Source: an uncultured Paracoccaceae bacterium (GTDB taxonomy: Bacteria > Pseudomonadota > Alphaproteobacteria > Rhodobacterales > Rhodobacteraceae). Taken from it: a DNA stretch of 64,000 bases. This document shows, one piece after another, positions 45,371 to 54,042 of this stretch (the first letter of the stretch is position 1; each line of letters opens with the position of its first letter). The DNA lies in NCBI GenBank assembly GCA_947492585.1, contig CANLND010000009.1:1-64000 (forward strand), written 5' to 3'. A program made the translations under genes and the position numbers. Below the pieces are notes generated by a model. That model had not been told where the DNA came from. It made no database searches and saw nothing but the letters and a program-made list of their open reading frames with translations.

Positions 45371-46468
45371 TTACATCACCTCTTCTTGCAGGGTGTCGTG
45401 CGGCGCAGCGGCCGCCAGCAGGGGCTCAAGCCGCGAAATCACCGCGTTCATCTCGGCCTTATCGGTGGCATTTGCCGCGCGTTGCCCTTCAAGTTCAGCG
45501 ACCAGGGATTGATTGATCAACTCTGCGTCGCCGACCCCTTCGGCATTGGCAGCCCGCAAGGCTGCATTGGAGTGAACCAACTGATCATTGGTTGCGCGCA
45601 GGCTTTGCAACTGCGCGTCAAGCGCGACCAGATCGGGGGCCGCTTCTGCCGCGGCCTGCGCGGCGCTCAACGCGGCCTGCAGGGTTTCTGCTGCATCTTT
45701 TAGTTGGGTGTTTTCGGCTTCCAACGCGGCCAGTTCATCGGTCGCCACAGGTTGCGCCTGAGCCTGTGCGACTGCGGCCTGAAGCGTTTCAATCTCAGCC
45801 TTCAACCGTACGTTTTCCGCAGCAAGCGTTGGCAGTTCAGCCGCCGCCTTGGCCACGGAACGGGCCTCGGTCAGTGCGGTGTTTAACTCTTCCATCTCGC
45901 GTTCAAGGCGCTGGTTCTCGGCCTCGCTTGCCGCCAGATCAACAGCCGCGCTGGTATCTTCGGGTTCGACCTGTTCCAGCGTTTCAACCTGCCCTACCAA
46001 ACGGGCAAGCTCGGTTTCGCGCTCTTCGATCTGTTCTTTTTGGCTGGCGATCTCGTTGCGGGCGCCTTCCAGCGCAGATTTCAGCCGCTTGACCTCTTCT
46101 TGCAATACGTCCTGCGCCGTGGTGTTGCCCACCTCGTTGCGCAGCAATTGCACTTCGGCTTCCAATGCAGCGATGTCTTCGTCTTTTTTGGCGATCACCT
46201 TGTCGTCTGGCGCGGCACCCCCTCCTGCGGCCTCAGCCTCTTGCAGGCGGGCACGCAAGGTTTTTAACCGCTCTTCCAACTGAGCGTTGGCGGTTTTTTC
46301 TTCATCCAGCTCTTGTTCCAGCTGGCTGGTTTGGGCCGAGGCATCCGCAGCGATGCTGGCGTTTTCCAACCCGCTGACACCGGCGTTGATCCGTGTCAGC
46401 GCGGTCTGGATGCGGCCTTGCAATGCTTCAAGCTGCTCCATGCCTGTTTCTGTCTGGCCTGTGTCCAT
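45371..46468 (-). CDS. Long coiled-coil protein linked to zapA
   Basis: The 365-residue protein is almost entirely predicted coiled coil: repeated ELEAEVQLLRNEV- and ALEAENTQLKDA-type heptads with Ala, Glu, Gln and Leu. There is no signal peptide or catalytic motif. ATG 46468 follows GAGGACAG and is preferred over an upstream in-frame TTG. Sitting one base before zapA, it is probably a cell-division accessory protein, by position only. It is divergent from tkt. Confidence 0.75.
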   Translation of the reverse strand: MDTGQTETGMEQLEALQGRIQTALTRINAGVSGLENASIAADASAQTSQLEQELDEEKTANAQLEERLKTLRARLQEAEAAGGGAAPDDKVIAKKDEDIAALEAEVQLLRNEVGNTTAQDVLQEEVKRLKSALEGARNEIASQKEQIEERETELARLVGQVETLEQVEPEDTSAAVDLAASEAENQRLEREMEELNTALTEARSVAKAAAELPTLAAENVRLKAEIETLQAAVAQAQAQPVATDELAALEAENTQLKDAAETLQAALSAAQAAAEAAPDLVALDAQLQSLRATNDQLVHSNAALRAANAEGVGDAELINQSLVAELEGQRAANATDKAEMNAVISRLEPLLAAAAPHDTLQEEVM

Positions 46469-46714
46469 GTGAGCCTGTCCTCGTTCGACCAATCTGGTGC
46501 CACCAATGTGCTACATCCCTTGCGCGAATCGCAAGATGTGTCCGGGGTGGCAGTGGTTCTTTCTCCTACAAGGAGTAAATGACGCCCCATTCGCTTTCAA
46601 GCACTTGGGCGCAGTTCTTCATGAAATGCGCGGATGAACGGTGCGGAAAGCTTGCACTTTGGCGTTTGACTGCTATTCAGCTGCCAAACCGATTGACAGC
46701 CAAAGGAACATCCT

Positions 46715-48736
46715 GTGGATCTTACTGCCCTGCGCTCTGCCAACCCCGAACATTGGTCAAAAGCCGCTGCCATCCGTGGTCTGACGCTTGATGCCGTTGC
46801 TGCCGCCAACTCTGGTCACTCTGGCATGCCGATGGGCATGGCCGATGTTGCCACTGTGTTGTTCGAAAAGCATATGAAATTTGACGTCACCGCGCCCAAA
46901 TGGCCGGATCGTGACCGTTTCATCCTGTCAGCGGGCCACGGCTCGATGCTGATCTATTCACTGCTCTATCTCATGGGCGATGCTCAGGTCACCGAAGCGC
47001 AGATCAAAGACTTTCGCCAGATGGGCGCGCTGACAGCGGGCCACCCGGAAAACTTCCTGTTGGATGCGGTTGAAACCACCACGGGTCCTTTGGGTCAGGG
47101 TATCGCCAACGCGGTTGGATTTGCCATGGCCGAAGAAATCCAGCGCGCCCAGTACGGCCGCAAGATTGTGGATCACCACACCTATGTCATCGCCGGGGAC
47201 GGCTGCCTGATGGAAGGTATCTCCCAAGAGGCCATCGGCCTTGCCGGTCGTCACCAGCTTGGCAAACTGATCGTGCTGTGGGATGACAACAACATCACCA
47301 TCGATGGCACTGTGGAACTGTCGGACCGTACCAATCAGCCACAGCGTTTCAAAGCCTCGGGCTGGCATGTTCAGGAAATCGACGGCCACGATCCAGTGGC
47401 AATTGATGCCGCGATCGAAGCCGCCAAAAAGTCCAAGAAACCTTCGATGATTGCCTGCAAAACCCACATCGCTTTGGGCCATGCCGCGCAAGACACCTCA
47501 AAAGGCCACGGCGCGCTGACCGATGCGGACCAGCTGAAAGCGGCCAAAGAGGCCTATGGCTGCCCTGCCGGCGCATTTGAAGTTGCCGCAGACGTGAAAT
47601 CCGCCTGGGAGGCCATTGGCCGCCGTGGGGGCGCTGAGCGCGCCGCGTGGGATGCGCGTTTTGCCGAAGTGTCCAGCCAGAAACAAGACCGTTTCAACCG
47701 CGCTTATGCGTTGGAAGCGCCCAAAAAGCTGGCCTCTGTTGTGCGCGCGTTGAAAAAGCAAGCCTCGGAAGAGCAGCCCAAAGTCGCGACCCGTAAAGCA
47801 TCTGAAATGGCGCTGTCGGTGATCAACCCAGTGATGCCCGAAACCGTCGGCGGTTCGGCGGATCTGACAGGTTCGAACAACACCAAGACCGAAGATCTGG
47901 GCATGTTCGACACCAACAACCGCAAAGGTCGCTACGTCTACTGGGGCATCCGGGAGCACGGCATGGCCGCTGCGATGAACGGCATGGTCCTGCACGGCGG
48001 TATGCGCGCCTATGGCGGCACCTTCTTCTGCTTCACCGATTATGCGCGTCCTTCGATGCGTCTGGCGGCGCTGTCTAAGATCCCAACCGTGTTTGTGATG
48101 ACCCACGATTCCATCGGTGTTGGCGAAGACGGCCCAACCCACCAGCCGGTGGAACATCTGGCGATCTGCCGCGCGACCCCGAACACCTATGTGTTCCGTC
48201 CCGCAGATGTTGTCGAAACCGCAGAAGCCTGGGAAGTTGCCCTGTCGTCCAAGGAAACCCCTTCGGTGCTGGCCCTGACCCGTCAGAACCTGCCCACCGT
48301 GCGGACCGAGCACAAAATGAACAACCTGACCGCCCAGGGCGGTTATGTTCTGGCAGACGCCGAAAACAAGCGTCAGGTCATCCTGATCGCCACCGGTTCC
48401 GAAGTGTCGCTGGCCATGGACGCCAAAGCCAAGCTGGAAGCCCAAGGCATCGGCACCCGCGTGGTTTCCATGCCCTGCATGGAGCTGTTTCTGGCGCAGG
48501 ATGAGGCCTACCGCCGCAAAGTCCTGCCCGCAGGCCCCGTGCGCGTTGGTGTCGAAGCTGCCGTACGTGACGGCGGCTGGGATCGCCTGCTGATGGGTGA
48601 GCGCGGCCAAGAGAAAAAGTCTGCCTTTGTTGGCATGACCTCCTTTGGTGCCTCGGCCCCGGCCGGTGAGCTGTTCGAGAAGTTCGGCATCACCGCAGAC
48701 GCCGCCGTTGAGAAAGCCAAAGCGCTGCTGGGCTAA
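46715..48736 (+). CDS. tkt: Transketolase
   Basis: Transketolase moves two-carbon units in the pentose phosphate and Calvin cycles using TPP. The 673-residue protein has [16 protein letters not shown] near 33-48, the TPP motif [13 protein letters not shown] near 155-167 with Asn in DDNNITIDG, and the [21 protein letters not shown] segment near 428 for the aminopyrimidine pocket. The start is GTG at 46715, preceded by AAAGGAACA; no suitable upstream ATG exists. A terminator follows. Confidence 0.95.
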   Translation: MDLTALRSANPEHWSKAAAIRGLTLDAVAAANSGHSGMPMGMADVATVLFEKHMKFDVTAPKWPDRDRFILSAGHGSMLIYSLLYLMGDAQVTEAQIKDFRQMGALTAGHPENFLLDAVETTTGPLGQGIANAVGFAMAEEIQRAQYGRKIVDHHTYVIAGDGCLMEGISQEAIGLAGRHQLGKLIVLWDDNNITIDGTVELSDRTNQPQRFKASGWHVQEIDGHDPVAIDAAIEAAKKSKKPSMIACKTHIALGHAAQDTSKGHGALTDADQLKAAKEAYGCPAGAFEVAADVKSAWEAIGRRGGAERAAWDARFAEVSSQKQDRFNRAYALEAPKKLASVVRALKKQASEEQPKVATRKASEMALSVINPVMPETVGGSADLTGSNNTKTEDLGMFDTNNRKGRYVYWGIREHGMAAAMNGMVLHGGMRAYGGTFFCFTDYARPSMRLAALSKIPTVFVMTHDSIGVGEDGPTHQPVEHLAICRATPNTYVFRPADVVETAEAWEVALSSKETPSVLALTRQNLPTVRTEHKMNNLTAQGGYVLADAENKRQVILIATGSEVSLAMDAKAKLEAQGIGTRVVSMPCMELFLAQDEAYRRKVLPAGPVRVGVEAAVRDGGWDRLLMGERGQEKKSAFVGMTSFGASAPAGELFEKFGITADAAVEKAKALLG

Positions 48737-48762
48737 CATCTGAGACCATAGAAATGAAGAAA

Positions 48763-48787
48763 GGGGAGCCATTAGGCTCCCCTTTTT
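48763..48787 (+). terminator. Intrinsic terminator after tkt
   Basis: Perfect 8-bp stem GGGGAGCC/GGCTCCCC with ATTA loop and five T. Confidence 0.93.
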
Positions 48788-48824
48788 GTTTGGACTTGCG
48801 TTGGTGTTTGGAAATAGGGGGCGT

Positions 48825-48842
48825 AATACCTATTTAGGTATT
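48825..48842. repeat. Perfect short dyad in the decayed region
   Basis: AATACCTA and TAGGTATT are exact inverted repeats separated by TT. It looks like an operator or a remnant, lying beyond the truncated Imm26-like gene. It may be chance in AT-rich sequence. Confidence 0.3.
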
Positions 48843-48896
48843 CAACAGAGGGATGGTCCAGCGCGGCAATGTGTTCACCAAGGCAATCATTGGCTG

Positions 48897-48980
48897 TTAG
48901 AGCAGGACCCCAAACCCGAACTTACCATTGGAGAGTGGTATCGCAACCACCGCCCCTGCTATCCAGCGTTGTCGTTTCAT
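48897..48980 (-). pseudogene. Truncated Imm26-like gene remnant
   Basis: ATG 48980 overlaps the TGA of the upstream phosphatase remnant (ATGA). The encoded 27 residues, MKRQRWIAGAVVAIPLSNG and a further eight ending in VLL, resemble the N terminus of Imm26-type proteins (KRQ-W-G-IPL pattern), but the frame stops at TAA 48899-48897, far short of the usual length. I see no continuing matching frame beyond it. The similarity is from memory and short. Confidence 0.45.
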
Positions 48981-49300
48981 GCGGCCAAGACCTCTTCCAT
49001 CGCGGCTTCAATTAGCGTGACAAGTTCAGAATCCATAAAACCATAGTCATCAGGAATGTCTAAAATCCAGACATCGACGTCTGACAGCTCATGGCGGAAT
49101 CTGTCACGCAATTGCGAAAGATGGCTTTCTTCCATTACGCAAACTTTATCCGCCCAAGTAACGTCCCCGGCGTTTATACGATGGCGCGCCTTAGAACTTG
49201 TTCCGGCAGAGCGCGCGTTGACCCCGGCAACTTTGCGGAACAGTGCCTCAGCTGTGGGGTTGCGTCATTGGTTGCGGCTTCAGACAAACAGGATGTTCAA
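48977..49300 (-). pseudogene. Low-molecular-weight tyrosine phosphatase-like gene with two in-frame TGA
   Basis: Read from TTG 49300, the frame gives LNILFV-TGA-SRNQ-TGA-RNPTAEALF, then about 93 open residues including the family ends NARSAGTSSKARHRI, VCVMEESH and IPDDYGFMDSELV. In related proteins the first TGA position (49282-49280) is the catalytic Cys of the CxxNxxRSPTAE loop, and the second (49267-49265) is a Trp or Leu. The start overlaps the DUF808 stop. It is most simply a recently inactivated gene, since the rest is intact; recoding at TGA is possible but would be needed twice. Confidence 0.8.
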
Positions 49301-50247
49301 TGGGCACCGCCCTTTTTGCCGCCCAGCAGCGGCGCAATGACCTTTGTCACCACCGGCACCAGCGCCAGCCCGACAAACACACCCAGCACCCCATCAATCA
49401 CAGCCTTGGAGATCCACTCAAATGCCGCATCGCCCTGCCCGATGCCATGCGCCCAGTGGTGGATGGTTTCTTCGGGGAAATGCCAGCCCATTTGGTGCGC
49501 GGAATGCACGATGATCGATCCCCCCACCCACAACATGGCGGCGGTGCCGACCACGGTCAGGACCTTCAGGAACCAGGGCATCACCGCGACAATGGCGCGG
49601 CCAAAGGATTTGACGGCGACAGACTTGCCAACACGGGCCAGCCACAGGCCCAGATCATCCATCTTTACAATAATCGCCACAACGCCATAAACCGCAAAGG
49701 TGATGACGATGCCCACCACGGCCAGCACCACGGCCTGCATCCAGATGTTATCGCTTTCGATGGTGGACAGTGTCAGGGTCATGATTTCTGCGGACAGGAT
49801 GAAATCAGTTTTGATCGCGCCTTTGACCTGTTTCTCTTCCAGCGCCTGCACGTCCATGGACGTATCTGCATGCTGTTCTTCGACGTGGGCATGTGGTTTC
49901 AGGACATGCATGATCTTTTCGGCGCCTTCAAAACACAGATAGCCGCCGCCCAGGATCAGCAATGGCGGGACCAGCCACGGCGCAAACAGCGACATCAACA
50001 AAGCCACCGGCAGCAGGAACACCAGTTTGTTGATCAGCGATCCCTTGGCGATGCGCCAGATCATTGGCAATTCACGCTCTGGTTTGAACCCCGTCACGTA
50101 TTTTGGGGTCACAGCGGCATCGTCGATCACAATACCGGCCGCCTTGGAGCCTGCTTTGGCGGTATGGGCCGCCACATCATCAATTGAGGCTGCCGCCACT
50201 TTGGCAATGGCTGCCACATCATCCAACAGCGCCAGAACTCCGCTCAT
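49297..50247 (-). CDS. DUF808 family membrane protein (YedI-like)
   Basis: This 316-residue inner-membrane protein of unknown function matches the DUF808 family. It begins with SGVLALLDDVAAIAKVAAASIDDVAA, followed by a cytoplasmic segment with DDAAVTPKYVTGFKPERELPMIWRIAKGSL near 42-72, typical of the family, and about seven membrane helices; it ends in LLGGKKGGAH. ATG 50247 was chosen over one nine codons upstream because it gives the standard N terminus. Its stop overlaps the start of the phosphatase remnant. Confidence 0.88.
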   Translation of the reverse strand: MSGVLALLDDVAAIAKVAAASIDDVAAHTAKAGSKAAGIVIDDAAVTPKYVTGFKPERELPMIWRIAKGSLINKLVFLLPVALLMSLFAPWLVPPLLILGGGYLCFEGAEKIMHVLKPHAHVEEQHADTSMDVQALEEKQVKGAIKTDFILSAEIMTLTLSTIESDNIWMQAVVLAVVGIVITFAVYGVVAIIVKMDDLGLWLARVGKSVAVKSFGRAIVAVMPWFLKVLTVVGTAAMLWVGGSIIVHSAHQMGWHFPEETIHHWAHGIGQGDAAFEWISKAVIDGVLGVFVGLALVPVVTKVIAPLLGGKKGGAH

Positions 50248-50322
50248 GTCTTTATCCTTTTCCGTGTGCCCCAAAACCGTCGAGGCTGGCGGCAGACTAG
50301 CGAAAAAACACGTTTGTACAAG

Positions 50323-50407
50323 CGTTAGCGCAATCCGGGGCTGAGTGAGATTTCGTTATCGCCACCGGTCAATATCGTTACCGCCAACGGTGTTTTATTG
50401 CGCTAAC
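50323..50407 (+). promoter_or_regulatory. Repeated half-sites upstream of gap
   Basis: Three direct CGTTAnCGC half-sites start at 50323, 50354 and 50376, and an inverted partner (ATTGCGCTAAC, 50397-50407) forms an 11-bp inverted repeat with GTTAGCGCAAT at 50324-50334. The spacings of 31 and 22 bases are close to whole helical turns. The pattern suggests a LacI-type regulator of central carbon genes, such as one like CceR of Rhodobacter, but that assignment is inference. Confidence 0.5.
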
Positions 50408-50494
50408 ATGTTGTCAATTCTTAACTTTTCCCTTGGCGCAGAGCAACGGCCCGCTATATCCCAGCTAAGGATAAGCCGTGTGGAGAGTGAAAGC

Positions 50495-51496
50495 ATGACC
50501 ATCAAAGTCGGGATCAACGGATTTGGCCGCATCGGCCGCTGCACCCTGTCACATATCGCCGCCTCAGGCCGCGATGACATTGAGGTAATCAAGGTCAACG
50601 CCACCGGCCCGCTGGAAACAGCAGCGCATCTGATCAAATATGACAGTGTGCACGGACGCTTTCCGGGTGAGGTAACCGTGGGTGAAAACACCCTGAACCT
50701 TGGTCGCGGCGATATGCAGATGTTCTCGACCTACAAGATGGAAGAGCTGGACTGGAGCGGCTGCGACGTTGTTCTGGAATGCACAGGCCAGTTCAATGAC
50801 GGCGAAAAAGCCAAAGCGCATATCGCTCAGGGCGCCAAACGTGTTCTGCTCTCTGCGCCGGGCAAAAACGTGGACCGCACCGTGGTGTTTGGTGTCAATG
50901 ATCACGAGCTGACCGTCAGCGATGTGATGGTTTCAAACGGCTCCTGCACCACCAACTGTCTGGCCCCACTGGCCAAGGTTCTGGATCAAACCGTGGGCAT
51001 CGAAAGTGGCATAATGACCACCATTCACGCCTATACCGGGGATCAGCCCACATTGGACCGCCGTCACAGCGATCTGTACCGTGCACGCTCGGCTGCGATG
51101 GCAATGATCCCCACGTCCACCGGAGCGGCCAAGGCCTTGGGTGAAGTGCTGCCCGCAATGAAAGGCAAATTGGACGGCTCCGCGATGCGCGTGCCCACAC
51201 CAAACGTATCTGCCGTGGACCTGACGTTCCAGGCCGGTCAAGACGTCACCGCGGAACAGATCAACGCAATCATGCAAGAAGCCGCGCAGGGCCAGATGAA
51301 GGGTGTATTGGGCTACGAGCCTGCGCCTCTGGTGTCGGTTGACTTCAACCACTCGTCCGAAAGCTCCATCTTTGCGCCGGATCAAACCCGCGTCGTGGGC
51401 AAACGCATGGTGCGCGTTCTGGCGTGGTACGACAACGAATGGGGCTTCTCCTGCCGCATGGCGGACCTGTCAGTGGCGATGGGCCATCTGGGCTAA
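50495..51496 (+). CDS. gap: Type I glyceraldehyde-3-phosphate dehydrogenase
   Basis: The enzyme interconverts glyceraldehyde 3-phosphate and 1,3-bisphosphoglycerate in glycolysis and gluconeogenesis. The 333-residue protein has INGFGRIGR (7-15), the catalytic Cys151 in SNGSCTTNCLAP and the WYDNEWGFSCRM end. At residue 35, where NAD-specific enzymes have the Asp of a VND motif, it has Asn followed by Ala (KVNATGP), hinting at altered NAD/NADP preference. ATG 50495 gives the normal N terminus; the open frame upstream covers the promoter. A hairpin terminator follows, and a small membrane ORF lies beyond it. Confidence 0.93.
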   Translation: MTIKVGINGFGRIGRCTLSHIAASGRDDIEVIKVNATGPLETAAHLIKYDSVHGRFPGEVTVGENTLNLGRGDMQMFSTYKMEELDWSGCDVVLECTGQFNDGEKAKAHIAQGAKRVLLSAPGKNVDRTVVFGVNDHELTVSDVMVSNGSCTTNCLAPLAKVLDQTVGIESGIMTTIHAYTGDQPTLDRRHSDLYRARSAAMAMIPTSTGAAKALGEVLPAMKGKLDGSAMRVPTPNVSAVDLTFQAGQDVTAEQINAIMQEAAQGQMKGVLGYEPAPLVSVDFNHSSESSIFAPDQTRVVGKRMVRVLAWYDNEWGFSCRMADLSVAMGHLG

Positions 51497-51552
51497 AGGT
51501 CACAATTGGCTGTCATTTTTGACGGCCTGCCGCGAAGGGCATTGAGAAATCG

Positions 51553-51587
51553 CGCCCGGTCAGTCATATCTGGCCGGGCGTTTCTTG
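51553..51587 (+). terminator. Likely terminator after gap
   Basis: Stem CGCCCGGTCAG/CTGGCCGGGCG (one G-T pair) with TCATAT loop, followed by TTTCTTG. Confidence 0.75.
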
Positions 51588-51617
51588 TTGCGCCACAGTG
51601 GAAAGGAAAGGTCTGGA

Positions 51618-51761
51618 ATGACACACACAATTGCCGTCAGGCTTGGCCTGTTCCTGATCATCGCTGCGGTGATTGACGTGGCTTTGGTGGGCAGCGAACA
51701 CATGGTGTTTTTGGGCAAAGAGCTGTTGGACCTGATCCACTTGGTGGCCTTCTGGCGCTAA
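51618..51761 (+). CDS. Small single-helix membrane protein after gap
   Basis: A 47-residue ORF: a basic N terminus (THTIAVRLG), one membrane helix (LFLIIAAVIDVALVG) and a second hydrophobic, partly amphipathic part (MVFLGKELLDLIHLVAFWR). A GGAAAGG ribosome site precedes the ATG. I recall similar short proteins next to gap in other Rhodobacterales, which would support it being real; the function is unknown. A weak terminator sits between it and gap. Confidence 0.7.
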   Translation: MTHTIAVRLGLFLIIAAVIDVALVGSEHMVFLGKELLDLIHLVAFWR

Positions 51762-51850
51762 AATCTTGGTGGGGTCTCAGCACAGATGTGCGGCAGTCAA
51801 ATGCAAACAGGGGCCAAATGGCCCCCGCTTTGTGTGACATAGGTGAGGCG

Positions 51851-52345
51851 TTAACCGCGCAAACGGCTCTTCAACGCATCATTCACCCGAGGTGTCACAA
51901 ATTTGGACACATCCCCGTCAAGACGGCAGATTTCCTTGACCAGTTTCGACGCAATGGCCTGATGTTTTGCTTCGGCCATCAGGAAAACGGTTTCCACCGA
52001 ACTGTCGAGCGCGCGATTCATGCCAACCATTTGATATTCATATTCAAAATCAGCCACAGCCCGCAGGCCGCGCACGATGATCTGCGCGCCGACATCGCGG
52101 GCGCAATCGATCAGCAGATTTTCAAACGGATGGGCAACAATTTCAGTGCCGGTCTGTTCTGACAATTTGGCGCATTCCGCCTCAATCATCGCCACGCGCT
52201 CTTCAAGAGAGAACAACGGCCCTTTGTCGCGGTTGATGGCGACGCCAATCACCAGTTTGTCAACCAGGGCCGATGCCCGGCGGATAATGTCCACGTGACC
52301 CAGTGTAATCGGATCAAATGTTCCTGGATAAAGCCCAACCCGCAT
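51851..52345 (-). CDS. coaD: Phosphopantetheine adenylyltransferase
   Basis: CoaD makes dephospho-CoA from 4'-phosphopantetheine and ATP. The 164-residue protein has YPGTFDPITLGHVDII (5-20) with the TxxH nucleotidyltransferase motif, RGLRAVADFEYEYQMVGMNR near 90 and the SS-type C-terminal motif replaced by ASKLVKEICRLDGDVSKFV. ATG 52345 follows GAGGAGGG. Confidence 0.94.
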   Translation of the reverse strand: MRVGLYPGTFDPITLGHVDIIRRASALVDKLVIGVAINRDKGPLFSLEERVAMIEAECAKLSEQTGTEIVAHPFENLLIDCARDVGAQIIVRGLRAVADFEYEYQMVGMNRALDSSVETVFLMAEAKHQAIASKLVKEICRLDGDVSKFVTPRVNDALKSRLRG

Positions 52346-52508
52346 AGCGCCCTCCTCGTTGCCAAGCTTGTCTGCACGCAATCATATTTCGCGGTGAACA
52401 TTCAAGAGCTGGCACGGCCAGAAATGGAAATTCCGACGAAAAAGAGGGGAACAGCACGGCAAGGCCGGCACTCCCCACGCTGTTAGCGCTCTACTTTTTG
52501 TCCAGAGC

Positions 52509-52943
52509 TTACATGCCCCGGATCATTCCTTCTAGCGCGTCTTTTTCCATCGCCACCTCGGTCAGCTGTGCCTTTACGACATCCCCCAGTGTGACAATGC
52601 CGACAAGTTTGCCGTCTTCCAGCACCGGCATGTGACGGAACCGGCCCTCGGTCATCTGGCGCAGCACGTCTTCGACATTTGAACCGCGTTCACAGGTCAC
52701 CAGTTTTTTGGTCATATAGGTGCTGACTTTTGCGTCAAGACAGCCAGACCCGCTATTGGCCAGTTCGCGCACGATGTCGCGTTCAGACAGGATGCCGTCA
52801 GGCGTTTGGCCGTCGCCAGACACCACCACCGTGCCGATGCGATGTTTGGCCAATATCTGCGCCGCCTCTGATACCGTTGCATCCGGCGACACAGTCATTA
52901 CCGTCGCGCTGGACTTGGACTTCAGAATTAGTTGAACAAGCAT
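52509..52943 (-). CDS. Two-CBS-domain protein
   Basis: The 144-residue protein consists of a pair of CBS domains (about 8-62 and 74-130; VTVSPDATVSEAAQIL...GTVVV and VTCERGSNVEDVLRQM...GRFRHMPV). Such stand-alone pairs bind adenosine nucleotides and act as energy or redox sensors, often by partnering other proteins. There is no other domain. It follows the LysR gene on the same strand. Confidence 0.9.
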   Translation of the reverse strand: MLVQLILKSKSSATVMTVSPDATVSEAAQILAKHRIGTVVVSGDGQTPDGILSERDIVRELANSGSGCLDAKVSTYMTKKLVTCERGSNVEDVLRQMTEGRFRHMPVLEDGKLVGIVTLGDVVKAQLTEVAMEKDALEGMIRGM

Positions 52944-52999
52944 TCACATTCCTACTCGTAATTTTATGTCGTTGTTTCAAGCGTTGCCGCAATTTGCGA

Positions 53000-53896
53000 T
53001 CAAGTCAAGGCTTCCAAAGTTTCAACTTCGTCGCGAATTCCTTTTTGTAACGCCTCAGCAAATCGGTTGAGCCGCTCACTGCGTTGATCACCCTGATGTC
53101 GCACCAAATGAAAGCTGCGTGTGAGGCTGATTTTGTCCATCAAAATCTTACGCAACATACGGTGTGACGGCAGGCAGAAATCATGGGCCACACATAGCGC
53201 AGTGCCCTGTGCTGCCATCTTGATTTGAACAGAGACCGAGGTGGACGCCAGGGCAACCCGCGTCACCCCCAGATCATTCAGATAATCCAGATCGTGATCA
53301 AAGATCATATCTGGGATATAGCCGATCATCTTGTGTTCTTTCAGGTCCTCCAGTTTCTCAATTGGAGGTTGATCCCGCAAGTAGTGGCGCGACGCGACAA
53401 GGTGCAATTTGTAATCGCAGATCTTTTGCACCAAAAGCTGCCCCGCCGTCGGAGCACTGACCGTGATCGCCATGTCCGCTTCGCGTCGCGACAGGTTGAT
53501 CACACGTGGCAGGGCGACGATCTGAATGTCCAGATCCGGGTGGTCTTTTGAAATGCGGGCGCAGACCTGTGGCAAAATGTAGTTGGCACATCCATCCGGC
53601 GCGCCAATACGGATGTGGCCCGACAATGTATCTGACGGCCCGGTCAGCGCTTCTTGCCCTGACCGCATCGCCTGTTCTGCGGCTTCGGCATGGGCCAACA
53701 ATCGGTCCCCGGCCGCGCTCAAGGCATAGCCTTGTGGCGATTTCACAAACAGTGACGTGTTCATGGCACTCTCAAACCGCGAGATCCGCCGCCCCACCGT
53801 CGCCGGGTCCATGCGCAGAATGCGCCCGGCCCCAGACAGGCTGGTTTCGCGGGCAACTGCCAGAAACACCTTCATATCATCCCAAAGAGGTCCCAT
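53000..53896 (-). CDS. LysR family transcriptional regulator
   Basis: The 298-residue protein has a LysR winged helix (MKVFLAVARETSLSGAGRILRMDPATVGRRISRFE near 8-43) and an effector domain (about 90-290; GHIRIGAPDGCANYILPQV). It is divergent from mmsA with 146 bases between starts, which makes the valine-degradation genes its likely targets. A TTTA-N7-TTAA element lies in that gap. The ligand is unknown. Confidence 0.9.
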   Translation of the reverse strand: MGPLWDDMKVFLAVARETSLSGAGRILRMDPATVGRRISRFESAMNTSLFVKSPQGYALSAAGDRLLAHAEAAEQAMRSGQEALTGPSDTLSGHIRIGAPDGCANYILPQVCARISKDHPDLDIQIVALPRVINLSRREADMAITVSAPTAGQLLVQKICDYKLHLVASRHYLRDQPPIEKLEDLKEHKMIGYIPDMIFDHDLDYLNDLGVTRVALASTSVSVQIKMAAQGTALCVAHDFCLPSHRMLRKILMDKISLTRSFHLVRHQGDQRSERLNRFAEALQKGIRDEVETLEALT

Positions 53897-54042
53897 CAGG
53901 CTTCTGCCTCCTTCTCTTCGTCACTTGATGTTTACCAAGCGTTAACGTTTTGCGTTTTTGCAAATACTCTTTGAAATCTTTCCTCTGTTACGGTGATTTT
54001 TGCAAGCCTAAGATAAAGGTAATTTGATGTCAGGAGACCTTC

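Noticed and set aside
47498-48772. 424-residue open frame opposite tkt
   Set aside because: Shadow of tkt; Gly/His/Gln-rich composition without family signatures.
49265-49282. Selenocysteine at the phosphatase active site
   Set aside because: A second in-frame TGA follows five codons later at a Trp/Leu position, so gene decay explains both more simply; kept only as a finding to check.
53932-53946. CtrA site upstream of mmsA
   Set aside because: It reads TTTA-N7-TTAA, one mismatch from the consensus, so it was not listed as a site.
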